Source: Terfezia claveryi (Eukaryota; Ascomycota; Pezizomycetes; Pezizales; Pezizaceae). From it: a DNA stretch of 64,000 nucleotides. Location of the stretch: contig WHUX01000089.1 in assembly GCA_015179025.1 (NCBI GenBank), positions 62,001-126,000 on the forward strand, written 5' to 3'. The notes under the pieces were generated by a model. The model did no database searches. It had not been told where the DNA came from and was given only the letters and a program-made list of their open reading frames with translations. The position numbers and the translations under genes were made by a program. Shown here in pieces: positions 13,468 through 24,790 of the stretch; the stretch's first letter is position 1; each line of letters begins with the position of its first letter.

Positions 13468-14583
13468 GGTTGTAGGTAGTGGCACTGTAGGTAGATGGGT
13501 TATTAAACACCAATACCTATATATACTAGCATCATATGCGTATACTACTATATAGTGCGTGCCAGTGGCCACACCGGTATAATTGCCCCAAATGAGTGGC
13601 ACATCTGACATCCACGCCTTGCTTTTACGCGCGGCCGTTGTGGGTGGTTCTGGGGTGAGGTTCTGGGGCAGCTGAAATTTTCAGTCATGTCCTGGCCAAT
13701 GTCCTCTAGGTACTGTATCTCACCAGGTTCGCGAAAACTATATGGCCGTGACCACTCTGTAAATGCGCTGTAGTCAATCGTTACTGTCAGGGGAATTGAC
13801 TCAGTTGCCATGATTTGCTCATATACTAGGCTCCATTACCCACACATGCACTTTGTCCTGTGAGTCCAAGCTCCGTCTCTCATAAACCCGCAGCCTTTGA
13901 AAATCGAATACAACCCACACATGAACAGTGCCAAAGTCGTGACTGTCATTCGTGGAAGAAAACACCAATTGGGGACAGACCTACGGTATTGCATACCACA
14001 CTCTCGTTTCCCGGATTTTCCTTCTATTTAGATATGCTGCATATGCCAATATTACGCTTTCATGCCCCAACATAAGCTTTATCATATTCCTCCACAATGC
14101 GACCTTGACGAGTGATGTCACAGTAGCTAACCAGATCAAGCGCAACATTTAATGTACCCGCATTATCTGAGAATGAAGACCCGATTATGTTTCTTACTGG
14201 AAATCGTACTGATGGTGATGGAGTAGTTTGACACCAAATCTGCAGCTGGGGAAGTGGAAGAGCAAACTATTTATCACTTAGCTGTTCTCGCTGCACTTAT
14301 ATGTATCACTAGATATGTATATTAAACATATATTACACGTATTGTGTGATCTGGAGCTGGTATTGAAGTATATGTATGTAAATAAGGTAGCATTCTTATG
14401 ACATTACCCTCAATTGAGAGGTAGCCTTTACAACCAAGCGCCAACAGACACTGGGTGCGATTGCATTCGTACATCTCTCATTGAGTATCCGTACTTGCTA
14501 GTGTATTAGATGCATAATTCAGGAAAATATTTCGTACCCTGCATAAAGATGTAATGTACAGAGTACCTACAGTATATCATAGG

Positions 14584-14615
14584 TAGTCTGGTTGGCACAA
14601 GCCCCTCGAAAGAGG
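14584..14615 (+). repeat. Solitary left end, TAGTCTGG family
   Basis: TAGTCTGGTTGGCACAAGCC followed by CCTCGAAAGAGG matches the reference left end at 3116 for its first 17 bases. No partner right end was seen downstream before the next genes. Confidence 0.55.
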
Positions 14616-15576
14616 CCTATGTCATACTCCTGCCAATATGCAAGCGTTTGGGTTCCCCTTATGAAGGAAGGAAGGGGGATATGAAACTTTTTGCCACTGT
14701 TAACCAAGAGCTACTTCTGCGCAAGTCAAAATCAACTTGCATATGTTTGTATATGTATTCGCAGCCTGGTTGCATATTATGCCTTCAGAGATACAGTCTA
14801 CTTCAGGCTAAACAAAAGGCAGTCTCCAATCTTATTTAAGGAAGAAAAACGTCTTCGGCCCAGTGTGACAAGCCACCGTGGATTCAAGGGTCAAGCTACT
14901 TGTTAATCTGTCGCCGGCGCGTACTATCATATATACATGGAAAGGGGAAAAGGGTGTTATGTAGGACTCATTCGCGCTTCCCAAAACACATTGAAGAATG
15001 GGGAAAGAGAAATAAACCCGGGTGCTGTGTAGGGAAATGTCGTCATGATATATTCCTATCTAATCATGTTGTAGAGCGCTCCGAAGAAGCACTCCACCGC
15101 ATCCAAATTCCCTCATCCTTATCGTCTTTCCTCCAGTTCGGGTGGTCTAAGTCTTCTCTCCATGAGAAGATAATTTCCTACAATGACACTTAAGTAGTGA
15201 TTCTTCAACAATGATTAAATTTGATCTTATTATCTTAGTTTTAGTTTACAGACCCAGCCCTATTATTGTAGTATATCCGCTCGGCAATGATGCAAGCCTA
15301 TATCAACGCCAAACACTCAATATTACCTAGCCCTTTCCCACTATAACATATACCCCTAACCTGTGAGAAGTTTCATAAGTAATAGCAAATTCCTTCTGAG
15401 ATGCAGTCTATAGAGCCCAGTTGCCAAATGCCTATCATCCCAACCATCTTCTTCTCAAACTAATTAACTCATAATTAGCATGTTTATTCCCCCATCCACC
15501 AAGTTTCTGAAGGTACTGCCTTTGCACTTACATCAAACACTCCCACAACACCACTCCAGAACGGGCCTCCCAAAAT

Positions 15577-16940
15577 TCAAACTCTCCGCTCATTTACCTC
15601 TCTTTCCTCCCCCTCCTCCTGCGTCTGCCTCTCCCCATTCTTATTGCACTTTCTTCTTTTCTTGTATCTCAACCACCCCACAATACTCCCAACACAATAC
15701 CCACTCCCCTCCCTAACCTTCCCCAACCCCACTCTCTCCACCTGAAACCCCCACCCCGCAAACTCCAATTGAATCAACGGCTCATTCAGGCAAGGGTATA
15801 CCCACCACTCCCCTATCACTCCGTCTCTTTCCCCCCACCACAGCCCACCATCTGCATTTCCACTACCCCTATCCCTAACCACCCCCTGCCCTTCCCACGC
15901 CACCTCCAAATCCCACAACCTCCTCGCCCCCTCCACTAAACCCCACACAACCTCCACCATCTCCCCGGGTCCCATAATCAACGCACTAGAGACATCTATG
16001 ACCCACCTTTGGCACCGTTTTAAGCACCCTCACTCCCTCCACGAGCACGCTCTGCATATTCATCTCCAAGTACCCTCAACTTGATCCTTCAGACTCGTCC
16101 ACTTCCATTCTTTCTCTAGCGCAAACTCAGTCACAGTTCCGCCTAGGGTGAGGATTGCTTCTGTTGGTGAGACTGTTGAGATAGACCATATTGGGTGTTG
16201 GAGGACTACTTCATTGCTGCTCTCTTTGGAGAGGGGTGGGGTGGTGTACAGGTGGGTCAGGAGTGAAGGTTGTGTGTTTTGAGAGAGACTTGGGAAGGCG
16301 AAGTGCCAGACGGCACCGGAGGGAAGGAGGGTGGAATGGGCGGCACGGTGGGCGAGGCAGTGTGCGAAAGGTATGCGGGTGGTAGTGAAGCTGCTTCTCG
16401 GTGTTGTTGCTAGGGGAAATGGGAAGGATAGGGAGGAGGGATGTTGTGGGAGGGCAAGGTGGTCGGAGGGGAGGAGGCAGGTGTGGGTATTATGGGGGTC
16501 AGTGGTTAGCTTTTATCACCTGCCTACCCCTGAAGAAGAAGTGGCGGGGCATACGATAACTCTCAGACGACCCCTTCTCAAATGCACTCCCCACCTCGAA
16601 TGCACCACAAAATCCGAACTCAACATATCCAGAACCTGTCCCGTCCAGGATCACATTAGCTTGAAGCTTACTCCCTCACTCTCTCCTCCTTCGCCCCAAT
16701 AACGGCTTCACCAGCCAGCACTACATCAACTCACAACCTCAATCCTCTGCCCTTCCCCTCCTCCCAACGACCCATCCCCCATTTCTCCCGACCTTCCCAT
16801 TACCCAACAACCTCCCCTCAGCCTTATCCTCCTCTGTGCCACCCCTCGCCCCACCACCCCTTATCCACCCTTTCCATTTTGGAACCCTAACCACCCTTAT
16901 CAAATTCCCGCCTAGTATCCCCTCTATTCCTCCTCACCCT
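15577..16940 (-). pseudogene. Broken protein-coding gene of unknown family
   Basis: Minus-strand translation gives long, clearly protein-like segments that change frame several times. In 5'-3' order: GEAVIGAKEERVRE; then VILDGTGSGYVEFGF...RMPRHFFFRG; then a long block from FAHCLAHRAAHS through PIWSISTVSPTEAILTL to KDQVEG (16500-16100); then LEMNMQSVLVEGVRVLKTVPK in a second frame; then WVIDVSSALIMGPGEMVEVV through GEWWVYPCLNEPLIQLEFAG in a third (down to about 15700). At least three shifts are needed. One boundary could be a real intron, because a GCTAAC branch-like site lies at about 16510. The amino-acid content is coherent throughout, so a gene certainly stood here. I cannot name the family. 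It may be a true pseudogene or an intact gene damaged by consensus errors like those at 27.7 and 38.1 kb. Confidence 0.6.
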
Positions 16941-17412
16941 GCTGTCGTAAAAGAATAGTTCATCCCTGAGGGTGGTAATATTAGCTAAATCATCGTGATG
17001 TTGAAAGGACGTATGTTGAGAGTGGGAAGCGGTGAGGTCGGAGGAGGAAGTTGATGACTTGCGCTATAGTGGGGAAGTGCTTATTGGGCCCTTGGGCTGT
17101 TGTTGAGTCAACGGAAAGAAGTGTCAGAAGAAGGATATATAGAGGCTTCATCGCCCTGTTATTATGTTGGGCACTTGTTATACGCTGGGAGAAGTTGAGT
17201 AGATGTGCTGAACTCGGTCGGGGCACCGGGCGTTTTACTACATATTATGAGATGCCAAATCGGGAAGTATGCTGAAATCGAAATTGAAAGACAAGGGTAC
17301 GATTATGTTTGATTGGAAAAGCTCCAATGTGATATTTCGACTATATGTGATAACAGAAGCACAATATAATAAACAATAGAAAGAACAGTTATAGGGAAGA
17401 AGAATGACGAAA
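16941..17412. other. Spacer between broken gene and TPP enzyme
   Basis: About 470 bp with no supported gene. The minus frame at 16990-17226 has a hydrophobic stretch (PLYILLLTLLSVDSTTA) but no other support, and it overlaps the likely 3' flank of the TPP enzyme gene. Confidence 0.5.
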
Positions 17413-19674
17413 CTATGATCCCGTACCGAAAACCACAACTTCCAACACTGCGCTCGTACCTCCCTTCACTGCCTCCACCGCTTCTTTCAATAACCCATCA
17501 AACTCACTTACGCTTTCTGCCCTGCCTGCCCAAAGCTTTCCTCCAGCTGCAGCCTTTGCGATGCCACCATAATCTGGGGACGGGTCAAACTCGATGTACA
17601 GCTCATCATTTGTTGCTGTAGATGAGAGTCCATGTGAATGAACAAGCAAAGCACTCCTCTTGGGTGCGTTCCATCCTGTTGGGAGTGTATTAGCATATTT
17701 AGGTAATATTACTGTGAAGTCACGTGGTATACCTTTGTTATTGATGACAATCGTGAGGAACGGAATGTTATATCGCATTGACATCCAATATACTGACGAA
17801 GGGACAGAAAATAGGAACGTCCCATCACCAACAATGGCAGCGACAAATCTCCCTACATTTGGAGAACCGTTGTCAAGTGCAAGCTTGATACCTAGTGTAG
17901 CACCTCCAAACCATCCCACTTAATGGCCTGTTAGCTTCCTATAATACTATTATCTAAGGGCTACTCACATCCACCAGCACCTGAATTTCTGAGAGTCAAG
18001 TCAGCAATGAATAAATAAAGGAAGGAAAGATTCAGCTTACAATAAACTACCAGGCTCAGTCATCTGTAATTGATCCACAACCGCCACTACGAGACCTCAT
18101 TAGTGTTGATACGAAAGTGCCCTGTAACGCCAGCCACATACCAGTTTGAGTCACAGCCTCCAGACATACAACTGCGTCCTTCGGCATCACTCCCTTTAAT
18201 TTCCTTGCAACATACGCAGAGGTCAATGCACCATCTGCCCGTGGCTCCGCTACTTTCCTCAAATCAGCCAACCTCTCTTGATATTCCTTCTCTAGAATTT
18301 CGAATCTCGACTTGTACGCAGTCGAGTATGGCGTCAAATGACCAGCAATAGACTTGTTAAGCTGCTTCAACACAGTCTCCGCATCCGCCTTGAAGCGAGA
18401 TTTTGCGGAAATATAAAATAATGGCATTTGCTGCTTCATAGGGTCAACATCAATGTGCCAGATGGCAGTCGTGGTTGGTTTGCAAAGCGTAGGTATCCAT
18501 GGCACATCACAATCTAGAACAATTATGACATCTGCCTTTGTGACACATGGGTGGCTTCCGTATCCCAGCCCAAGGCAGCCTAACTATTTCATCAGAACTC
18601 GCGTCATTCTTGCCCTCGGTTAGGAGAATGCTCACTTCGATGATTGAAAGGAAAGCACATATCACTCCCAGAAGAATCCAAGACCCGGATAGGTAACTTA
18701 TCCGCAAGGCTCACCAGCTCTCTCACAGCATTGTGATTCCTCCCTACATACCCTGTGATGAAAAGCGGGTTTTGTGCACCTATAAGTGCATGAGTAATCT
18801 CCTCGACGGCACTCTCTGGAAGCGAGCTCGGCCCAACTGGCCCCCAAACCGACATATCTAGATGATATGGTTCGATTTCCTCCTCGAGAACTTCTCTCGC
18901 AGCACAAAGATATACCGGCCCCTTTGGATCCGAGGTAGCAAATTGTAAAGCTCTCATCATCATCTGTTTGATATTCTTCCCTGTCTTCATCTCGTAGTCT
19001 ATTCCGGTATATTAGCAGTGTCCTCACCAAATACAAACATCAATGTAGGGGCCAAGAACTTACCATATCGGCAATACTGCCTCACAATAGCCCCCTGATC
19101 CTTCACATCCTGTAAATATTGACTAAATTCCGTCCTGGTACCTCTCATCTCTCCATCCTGCGTGAATGGACTCAACCCGGCAAATATCATAACTGGAACG
19201 CGCCCGCAGCTAGCATTGTGCACTGCCGCAGCCAACCCTTGCGTTCCAACGTCAACGTGCACTATCACGGCCTGGGGTTTTCCAGTGACACGTGCCACGC
19301 CGTCGGCACATGATAGTGCCACCATCTCGTTCGGACATGTTATGATCTTGGGGAAATTGGGGGTGCTCTCGCGACGGCCTTTGACGAGGGCTTCGAGGAT
19401 GGATGGATGGTCAGAACCTGGTTAAGGTTGGTGGATGTGAGAAGAGCTTATTGGAACAGAGTATTGCTGTATGAGGACAAGGAATTGCACAACGAACCTA
19501 GGTTGACGAAGCAATACGTAACTCCTGCCTATGCTCAACACAGAAAGCCGTTAGCTTCGTGAGCCCATTCTCTAAATATTATAAATGTTTGAAGGCTCGG
19601 AGCAACTGGTATAATTTAGGCTACTTATTTACCTCCGCCAGCATCTCAAAGAATGCAAACGAAGCTGTATACAT
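17413..19674 (-). CDS. Thiamine-diphosphate enzyme, acetolactate-synthase-like
   Basis: Nine exons: 19633-19674, 19498-19528, 19064-19417, 18636-18998, 18142-18579, 18041-18086, 17969-17988, 17733-17918, 17413-17675. All junctions use GT-AG and stay in phase, giving 580 residues starting MYTASFAFFEMLAE. It has the three-domain plan of the ALS/benzoylformate-decarboxylase superfamily: an N-terminal pyrimidine-binding domain with the likely catalytic Glu55 (CPNEMVAL), a central domain (VIIVLDCDVPWIP), and a C-terminal pyrophosphate-binding domain with the GDGTFLF...VINNKG metal/TPP motif. The substrate cannot be read from sequence. Fungi carry several such paralogues besides the mitochondrial Ilv2, and this one lacks an obvious transit peptide, so it is probably not the valine/isoleucine pathway enzyme. 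Exon 7 is only 20 nt. Confidence 0.88.
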
Positions 19675-19962
19675 GTTGCTCAGATGACTTCAATGTCAAT
19701 TTCTGAAGCTCGACGGAATCTTAAAAAGAATGACAGAAATGACTAATTCGATGGAGGTATGAGGAGCTGAAGGGCGCAGCTGGCCGTGGTACTTATAGTG
19801 CTCAAACGCGGGGATATCCGAAGATGATTATCTAGAGGGCTCCTCGTGACAAGTAACCATTCGTGACGTTACATATTTACTATATAGGGAACTCTATACT
19901 AATCAGGCCTTGCTATTAAACCCGTCTCTACCCGCTTCTAAGTACTTCGCTAGGTCTTAGTA

Positions 19963-19990
19963 CTAGTCTCGTGCCCAGACCCTCGTAAGA
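19963..19990 (+). repeat. TAGTCTCG-type end motif
   Basis: CTAGTCTCGTGCCCAGACCC followed by TCGTAAG. It is the reverse complement of the motif inside the element at 3051-3072 and resembles 11310-11335 (TAGTCTCGACCAGACCCTCG). It appears to be a second, related family of dispersed ends sharing TAGTCT...CCCTCG with the TAGTCTGG family. Confidence 0.5.
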
Positions 19991-20032
19991 GGTTAGGTAG
20001 TAGGTACCTACTTAACTTGCCTCGTTACCATT

Positions 20033-20390
20033 AGAGACGTTCTGCACCCTGGCCTGGCGGCTTGTATCCACAGCAACCCGACCATATCATGTGAGCAGCA
20101 AGGATATGGGACCAGGGTGAGATGTCCGCCGGGCAAAAAATATGCTATCGATAGCATATTTTTTGCCCTTAGAATATCTCTAGTTTACCGCGCTAAAATC
20201 AACAACAAATGGCGGAATGCGGTTAAGTGAAAATTTTGCTTACTCTAAATCCCGGCACTGGTGCCGCACCGACTGCTTAAGACTGGCAGGGTTGTAAAAA
20301 CGATTCTTCGGCGGACATCTAGCGCTACCAGGGTAGGAGGTGGCGTGACTAAAGTTGCATGTCCGCCAGACCAGGGTGCGGAACGTCTCT
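20033..20390. mobile_element. 358-bp terminal-inverted-repeat element with internal palindrome
   Basis: 28-bp terminal inverted repeats at 20033-20060 and 20363-20390 match at 26 of 28 positions (start AGAGACGTTC(T/C)GCACCCTGG). ATT flanks both sides (20030-20032 and 20391-20393), the signature of a 3-bp target duplication. At 20131-20168 there is a perfect 38-bp palindrome centred on ATCGAT, with arms GGGCAAAAAATATGCTATC. The word GTCCGCC/GGCGGAC recurs at least three times inside. It is non-coding, so it is a non-autonomous DNA element. A 3-bp duplication recalls PIF/Harbinger elements, although their usual target is TWA. Confidence 0.8.
20131..20168. repeat. Perfect 38-bp palindrome
   Basis: Both 19-base arms match exactly with no loop, so the DNA could extrude as a cruciform or the transcript form a hairpin. 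It lies inside the 358-bp inverted-repeat element. Confidence 0.95.
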
Positions 20391-20706
20391 ATTTCTAATT
20401 TAGTGTTAGATTACTATGACAGATCCCTGCTAGCGCAACTATTTGGGTCTGGGTACCAGGGACAACCAAACTGGGTACCGGTAATTTATTGATAATTGCC
20501 AATGCCAATATAATTATAGCAAATTATAAAATGAGGTACTTGGTTACATTCAGAACTAAAGCACGACAACCCAAAATATCCATACTAGAGTCCCACATTG
20601 CCACATTACAAGCAATCAAAAGACTATTTCCCATTCTCATTCCGCCGTGTAATCATTCCTCATTCTATTCCCTCACTCTCCCAATCTCCAATTCATTTCA
20701 GTCTCT

Positions 20707-23700
20707 TTATGGGATGTTGAACACCTTCTTCAGTTGCACAATCAAAGTCCAATCCTCCTTGGAAACCTCGTCTCGGTAGTGGTTCTTCAATGTATCGATT
20801 GTCAACCTGCTGATGTGACTGTAAAGAGTGTCTTTCTCTTCAAGCTGGCGTCCGTACAGAGGCTGATTCGGCCCTTCAATTTTAATAGCCACAGAAGGTT
20901 GTCCCTTCTTGACCGTCGTGAGTGGCTTATGGTTGATATGCATAGATGTTCTACATCCACTCAAGTTAGTTTCATGATACCAATGTAACTCGAAAGAGGA
21001 CTGACACTCTGCCCAATACAACAATATCCCTCTCGCCAGTAATTGGGTTTGGTTTCACGGCTGCAACCGGAGTCCCAATTCTCAATGTGCCTTCAATAAC
21101 ATCCACACCGACGATAATGGGGTCCTTCTTGTTAAAGACTTGCACTGGAGACAAGACACAGGGAAAAACGGCTTGTGCTGCAGACTCCTGGCGCTTGACT
21201 TCAAGCATCTGCTTTTGGTACTCAGTGAAGGCGTCAAAGAGATGGTAAATAATGTCCGCAGTAAAGATCTTGACCCCAACTTCGTCGGCATATTGCTGTG
21301 CTTCCTTATCAATCTTGACATCGAAGCACAACATGACTGCGAATTCCTTATGTTTCTCCAACATGGTTCCTGCACGCATGACATCTCGCTTGAAGACAGG
21401 ACCAATGGAAATTGATGACACCTAAAAATTCACATGATTAGCTGAATGTGGAGAGGCTCATCAAGGACTTGGGCTTACTGGAATCTTGCTAGTTCTCAAG
21501 AACTCTAGCAACGCCTCCAAAGACCCAAGAGTGGAAGCTTGTACAGTAACACCTCTTCCGGTTTTGGAGACCTTGCTGAGCAAGTTCTCCAAATCACCCA
21601 TGACTTCTTCCTCCAGGTCCTCTTCGTCATCGTCAGGGCCACATACCAACAGTCTGGAACCAGCAATCGCATGTTCAAGGTCATTGGCAGCAACCTTCAC
21701 ACCGAGCGCCGCCTTAACCTCCTTGTGGTGAACATATTGAGACTTGACTCGCAACTCCCTGAGCGGCTGTGGGGTGAGCAAAGCCCTGACAGTTGTAGTA
21801 ATTGCACCATTGAGACCACAAAGAACAATACGATCCCCTTCACGGAGAACCCCATTAGATAAGATAACATCAATAGTAGTACCCAGCCCTTCAATGACCT
21901 TAACTTCCAACACCGTAGCCTCAAGCTCTGACAAGTACATAAGCTTGCCAGCCATACGCTCCTGCGTAAGGGTGACCAAGAGCTTGATCATGTCAGGGAT
22001 ACCTTCCCCGGTGTGAGCGGAGGTTGGGACCAAAGAAACGAATTTAGACATGTTCGGGTTTTCGTAGAACAGCTCGGCATTCAGCCCTTGCTCCGCAAAA
22101 GCGAGCTTGGCTTGGTTCAGGCGGTCCTGGAATTCGGCTTGAACGGATTTCTTCTGTTTTGACAACGAGTCTCGGAAACCATTATCAGGGATTGCCTTCC
22201 AGTCGTACAAACGATCAATCTTGTTCAAAGCCACAATAAAAGGAGTCTTCTTGTCCCTGAGAAGTTTGATGGATTCAATAGTCTGCGGTTCTAAGCCGTG
22301 CATAATATCGACAACCAAAATGGCGATGTTACACAGCGAGGAACCACGTGATCGCAAGTTAGTGAAAGACTCGTGCCCCGGTGTATCAATGACCAAAAGA
22401 CCAGGAATCTTGAAATCCAATTTACCATCCTTCAATAGTGCGTCAATACCTATGGTCGAAGTAAGAACGAAGGGAGCCACTCACAGCGTTAACTACAGCA
22501 GTCTTCTGTTTGATGGCATCGACTGGGAAATAAGTAGCACCGATTTGTTGTGTGATACCACCGGCTTCACCCCCTTGAACATCTGTCTGTCGAATTTTGT
22601 CAAGTAGCTTAGTTTTACCAGTATCGACGTGCCCAAGAATACAACAAATGGGTGAGCGAAGGTTGTCCTTGGAGGCAGCAGCCTTAGCATCCTCAAGTTG
22701 CTTCCTCCGTCGCTCCGCAGCCTCCTCCTTTCGCTTCTTCTCTTGCAACCGTCCTGTCTTTCCCTCTTCGTCTTCGCTAGATTCATGCTGTAATTCTTGT
22801 TGTTTTTTCGAGGGTAGTTTGGGTTTCTTTGTAGCACCGTTAGCGGTCTCCTTCGTAGGGGCTTCGGGCTTCTTCACAGCTTCCGGCTTCTTCACAGCTT
22901 CGGGTTTCTTGACAGGCTCGGCTTCCGCTTCATCCTCATCAGAATCATCCATCCATGACTCCTTGACCTCACCCTTATCATCAACAGCTTGCTTCCAGTC
23001 ATCGGCAACGTCCTCCTCCGACTTCTTCGCCAATTGCTGTGCCGCTACAGTTAATGTTAATTAGCGATGCTCTGTAAAGACACAACATAAGACTTACCCT
23101 CCTCTTCCTTCGTTTTCATCTCTTCCTCTTCCTTTGCGGCCTTCTCAGCAGCTATCCGCTCCTCTTCTGCCTTATTATCCTCAGCCGCCTTAGCCGCATC
23201 CTCAGCATCCTGCTCAGTCTTCGACTTCTCGGTACCCTTCTTCTTCCTCCTGTTGTCATATACCGGCTTGGTCTTCTTAGCTCCACCTTCCTCCAACCCT
23301 GCAATTTGGACCCCAGAAGCCAACAGAGCTTGTAATCGTGCCTGTTCTCTCACTCTGGCCTTCTTCTGCGCCTCAGTGAGCAGCTTCCCTTCCTTCCTCA
23401 ATTCCTCCTTCTTTGCCTTCTCTTTCTCCTTCTTCTTGGCTTTGGCCTCCGCAATCCTTCGCTCTTCCTCTTCTAGTGCTTTTTCCTCGGCTTCAATTCG
23501 AGCACGCTCTTCCTCCTCAAGTCGCTTAGCCTCTTCTTCAGCCTTTCTCATTGCCTCTTGTTGCTGTTGGAGAAGCCTTAGCGCAGCAGTCATCTTCTTT
23601 CCACCCTTAGCTGGAGTAGCGGCAGCGGCAGCAGCGGGTTTCTCGACTACTTTTGCTGGTGTCACGGCTGCCTCTTCTTTGGCTGGAGCGGCTTTAGCTT

Positions 23701-24307
23701 TGTTTCTCGCAGCCTATTTGAAAACGTCGAGTTAGTTTAGCGGCCTGAGCAGCATAAAGTTGGGGGCACATACAGCCTCTTTCTTCTTCTGCTTCTCCCT
23801 TTCCTTCTTTTCCTTCTCCTTCTCTTTCTTTGACTTCATCCTAACCTCACCATCTCCATCAGCACCTTCTGCTTCCTCTTCCTCCGCCTCTTTTGGCGCT
23901 GGGCTTGCAGGCTTAGCCTGCTGTTGCTGCTGCTTGCCCCCCTTCTTTCCCTTTTTTATCGGCCCAAACTCATCATCGTCAATCTCTGTAACTGCCACTG
24001 GTGCCTTAGCTTCGTAATCGACCATTGGCTCCTCAGCCGGCTCTTCTGGAGCAGGCTTCTCCTCTTCCTCATCATTGACCTGCTTCCCCTTCTTCTTCTT
24101 CTTCCCTGCATTTTTCCGGATTGCCCCAAGTAGCCCACCACTCATGAAGTCATCATCGGCGGAAGCTGTTGGAGGTACAGGCTTCTCTTCTGGTTCTCGC
24201 TCAGCCTCTTTTGCAGGAGCAGGGGCTTTGTCAGCTTCGGCAGTGTCGACCTCGTTCTCCCAGGAGTTGTCGGCTGCCTTTTTGTTTTTCTTGTCTTTCT
24301 TTGCCAT
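20707..24307 (-). CDS. FUN12: Translation initiation factor eIF5B
   Basis: Six exons: 23774-24307, 23098-23713, 22485-23044, 21479-22429, 21006-21421, 20707-20950. They join in phase to 1106 residues. The first roughly 500 residues are the usual Lys/Glu-rich low-complexity tail, with three 18-bp coding repeats (KKPEAV units). The GTPase domain then shows G1 GHVDTGKT, switch region [10 protein letters not shown]3 DTPGH, G4 NKID and G5 SAHTGEG. It is followed by the beta-barrel II, domain III and the C-terminal domain that contacts eIF1A, ending [10 protein letters not shown]. eIF5B drives 60S subunit joining at the start codon, with Met-tRNA and eIF1A on the 80S complex. The acceptor of exon 4 was chosen as TTGAAG|GAT because it preserves phase and the family sequence [14 protein letters not shown]. 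All motifs are intact. Confidence 0.96.
22861..22914 (-). repeat. Three 18-bp coding repeats in eIF5B
   Basis: Three near-identical 18-base units encode KKPEAV-like hexapeptides in the disordered N-terminal tail. The first two differ at one base. A repeat like this is likely to vary in copy number between strains. Confidence 0.8.
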
Positions 24308-24790
24308 TGTGTCGGTTTGGCTTGGCTGATCTGACTTACTTGATCTTAGGCTGGTTTATCGGGATTTCGAAGGCTAGCACGAGGCTGGAGATGTAGGCTG
24401 AAGGTAGATTTTCGTACCGAATTCTATGCACAATACCAAGATCTGGTGATGTGTTTTAATGTATGGAAGAACGGAAGGTTTTTCGGGGTTGCTGAACAGT
24501 AGCGCCTCATAGTTGCAAGTTGAAAATAAGTTACTTACCCCTAGCGGCGATCGAACTATTAGGTAGTTAGTTAACAACCTCTGCATCTAATTCTGTAGTC
24601 CATACTGATTTATTTTGAATTTAAATTTCTAATTATCAATTAAAAGCATCACTAAACTATATCAAATAAATCGGTCTGGGTACGAAGAACTCTACCGTAT
24701 GGAGTATTTTACAAATGAAATCCGGGAACCTTACCTACGGATCCAAGCCTTGGCACGTCATAATTGGCGTGGGTACTGTATGTAATGCTC

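Larger units (their letters stand above)
6964..15576. other. Long gene-poor spacer
   Basis: About 8.6 kb without a convincing gene. Short frames occur on both strands but none shows family motifs or a splice-consistent extension. The frame at 7128-7361 (minus) could be a lost 5' exon of the gene at 5521-6963, but no junction supports this. The region contains a 472-bp TA-flanked inverted-repeat element (8236-8707), several TAGTCTGG-family ends (11411-11576, 12692-12714, 14584-14607), a 22-bp tandem pair (12985-13028) and a short inverted repeat (13250-13467). Confidence 0.6.
19675..20706. other. Spacer holding a TIR element
   Basis: The spacer upstream of the TPP enzyme gene and downstream of eIF5B. 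Apart from the 358-bp inverted-repeat element and a TAGTCTCG-type motif at 19963-19990, I see no gene or RNA. The 5' part presumably contains the TPP enzyme promoter. Confidence 0.6.

Noticed and set aside
13548..13811. 87-codon minus-strand frame (MATESIPLTVTIDYS...)
   Set aside because: The first half looks faintly protein-like, but no extension, splice site or family match supports a gene. It could be a relic.
23253..23735. 160-codon plus-strand frame rich in Ser and Phe
   Set aside because: It is the antisense shadow of the Lys/Glu-rich eIF5B N-terminus.
17413..24307. Metabolic gene cluster around the TPP enzyme
   Set aside because: Its neighbours are a broken gene and eIF5B; no oxidoreductase, transporter or regulator of a pathway is adjacent.
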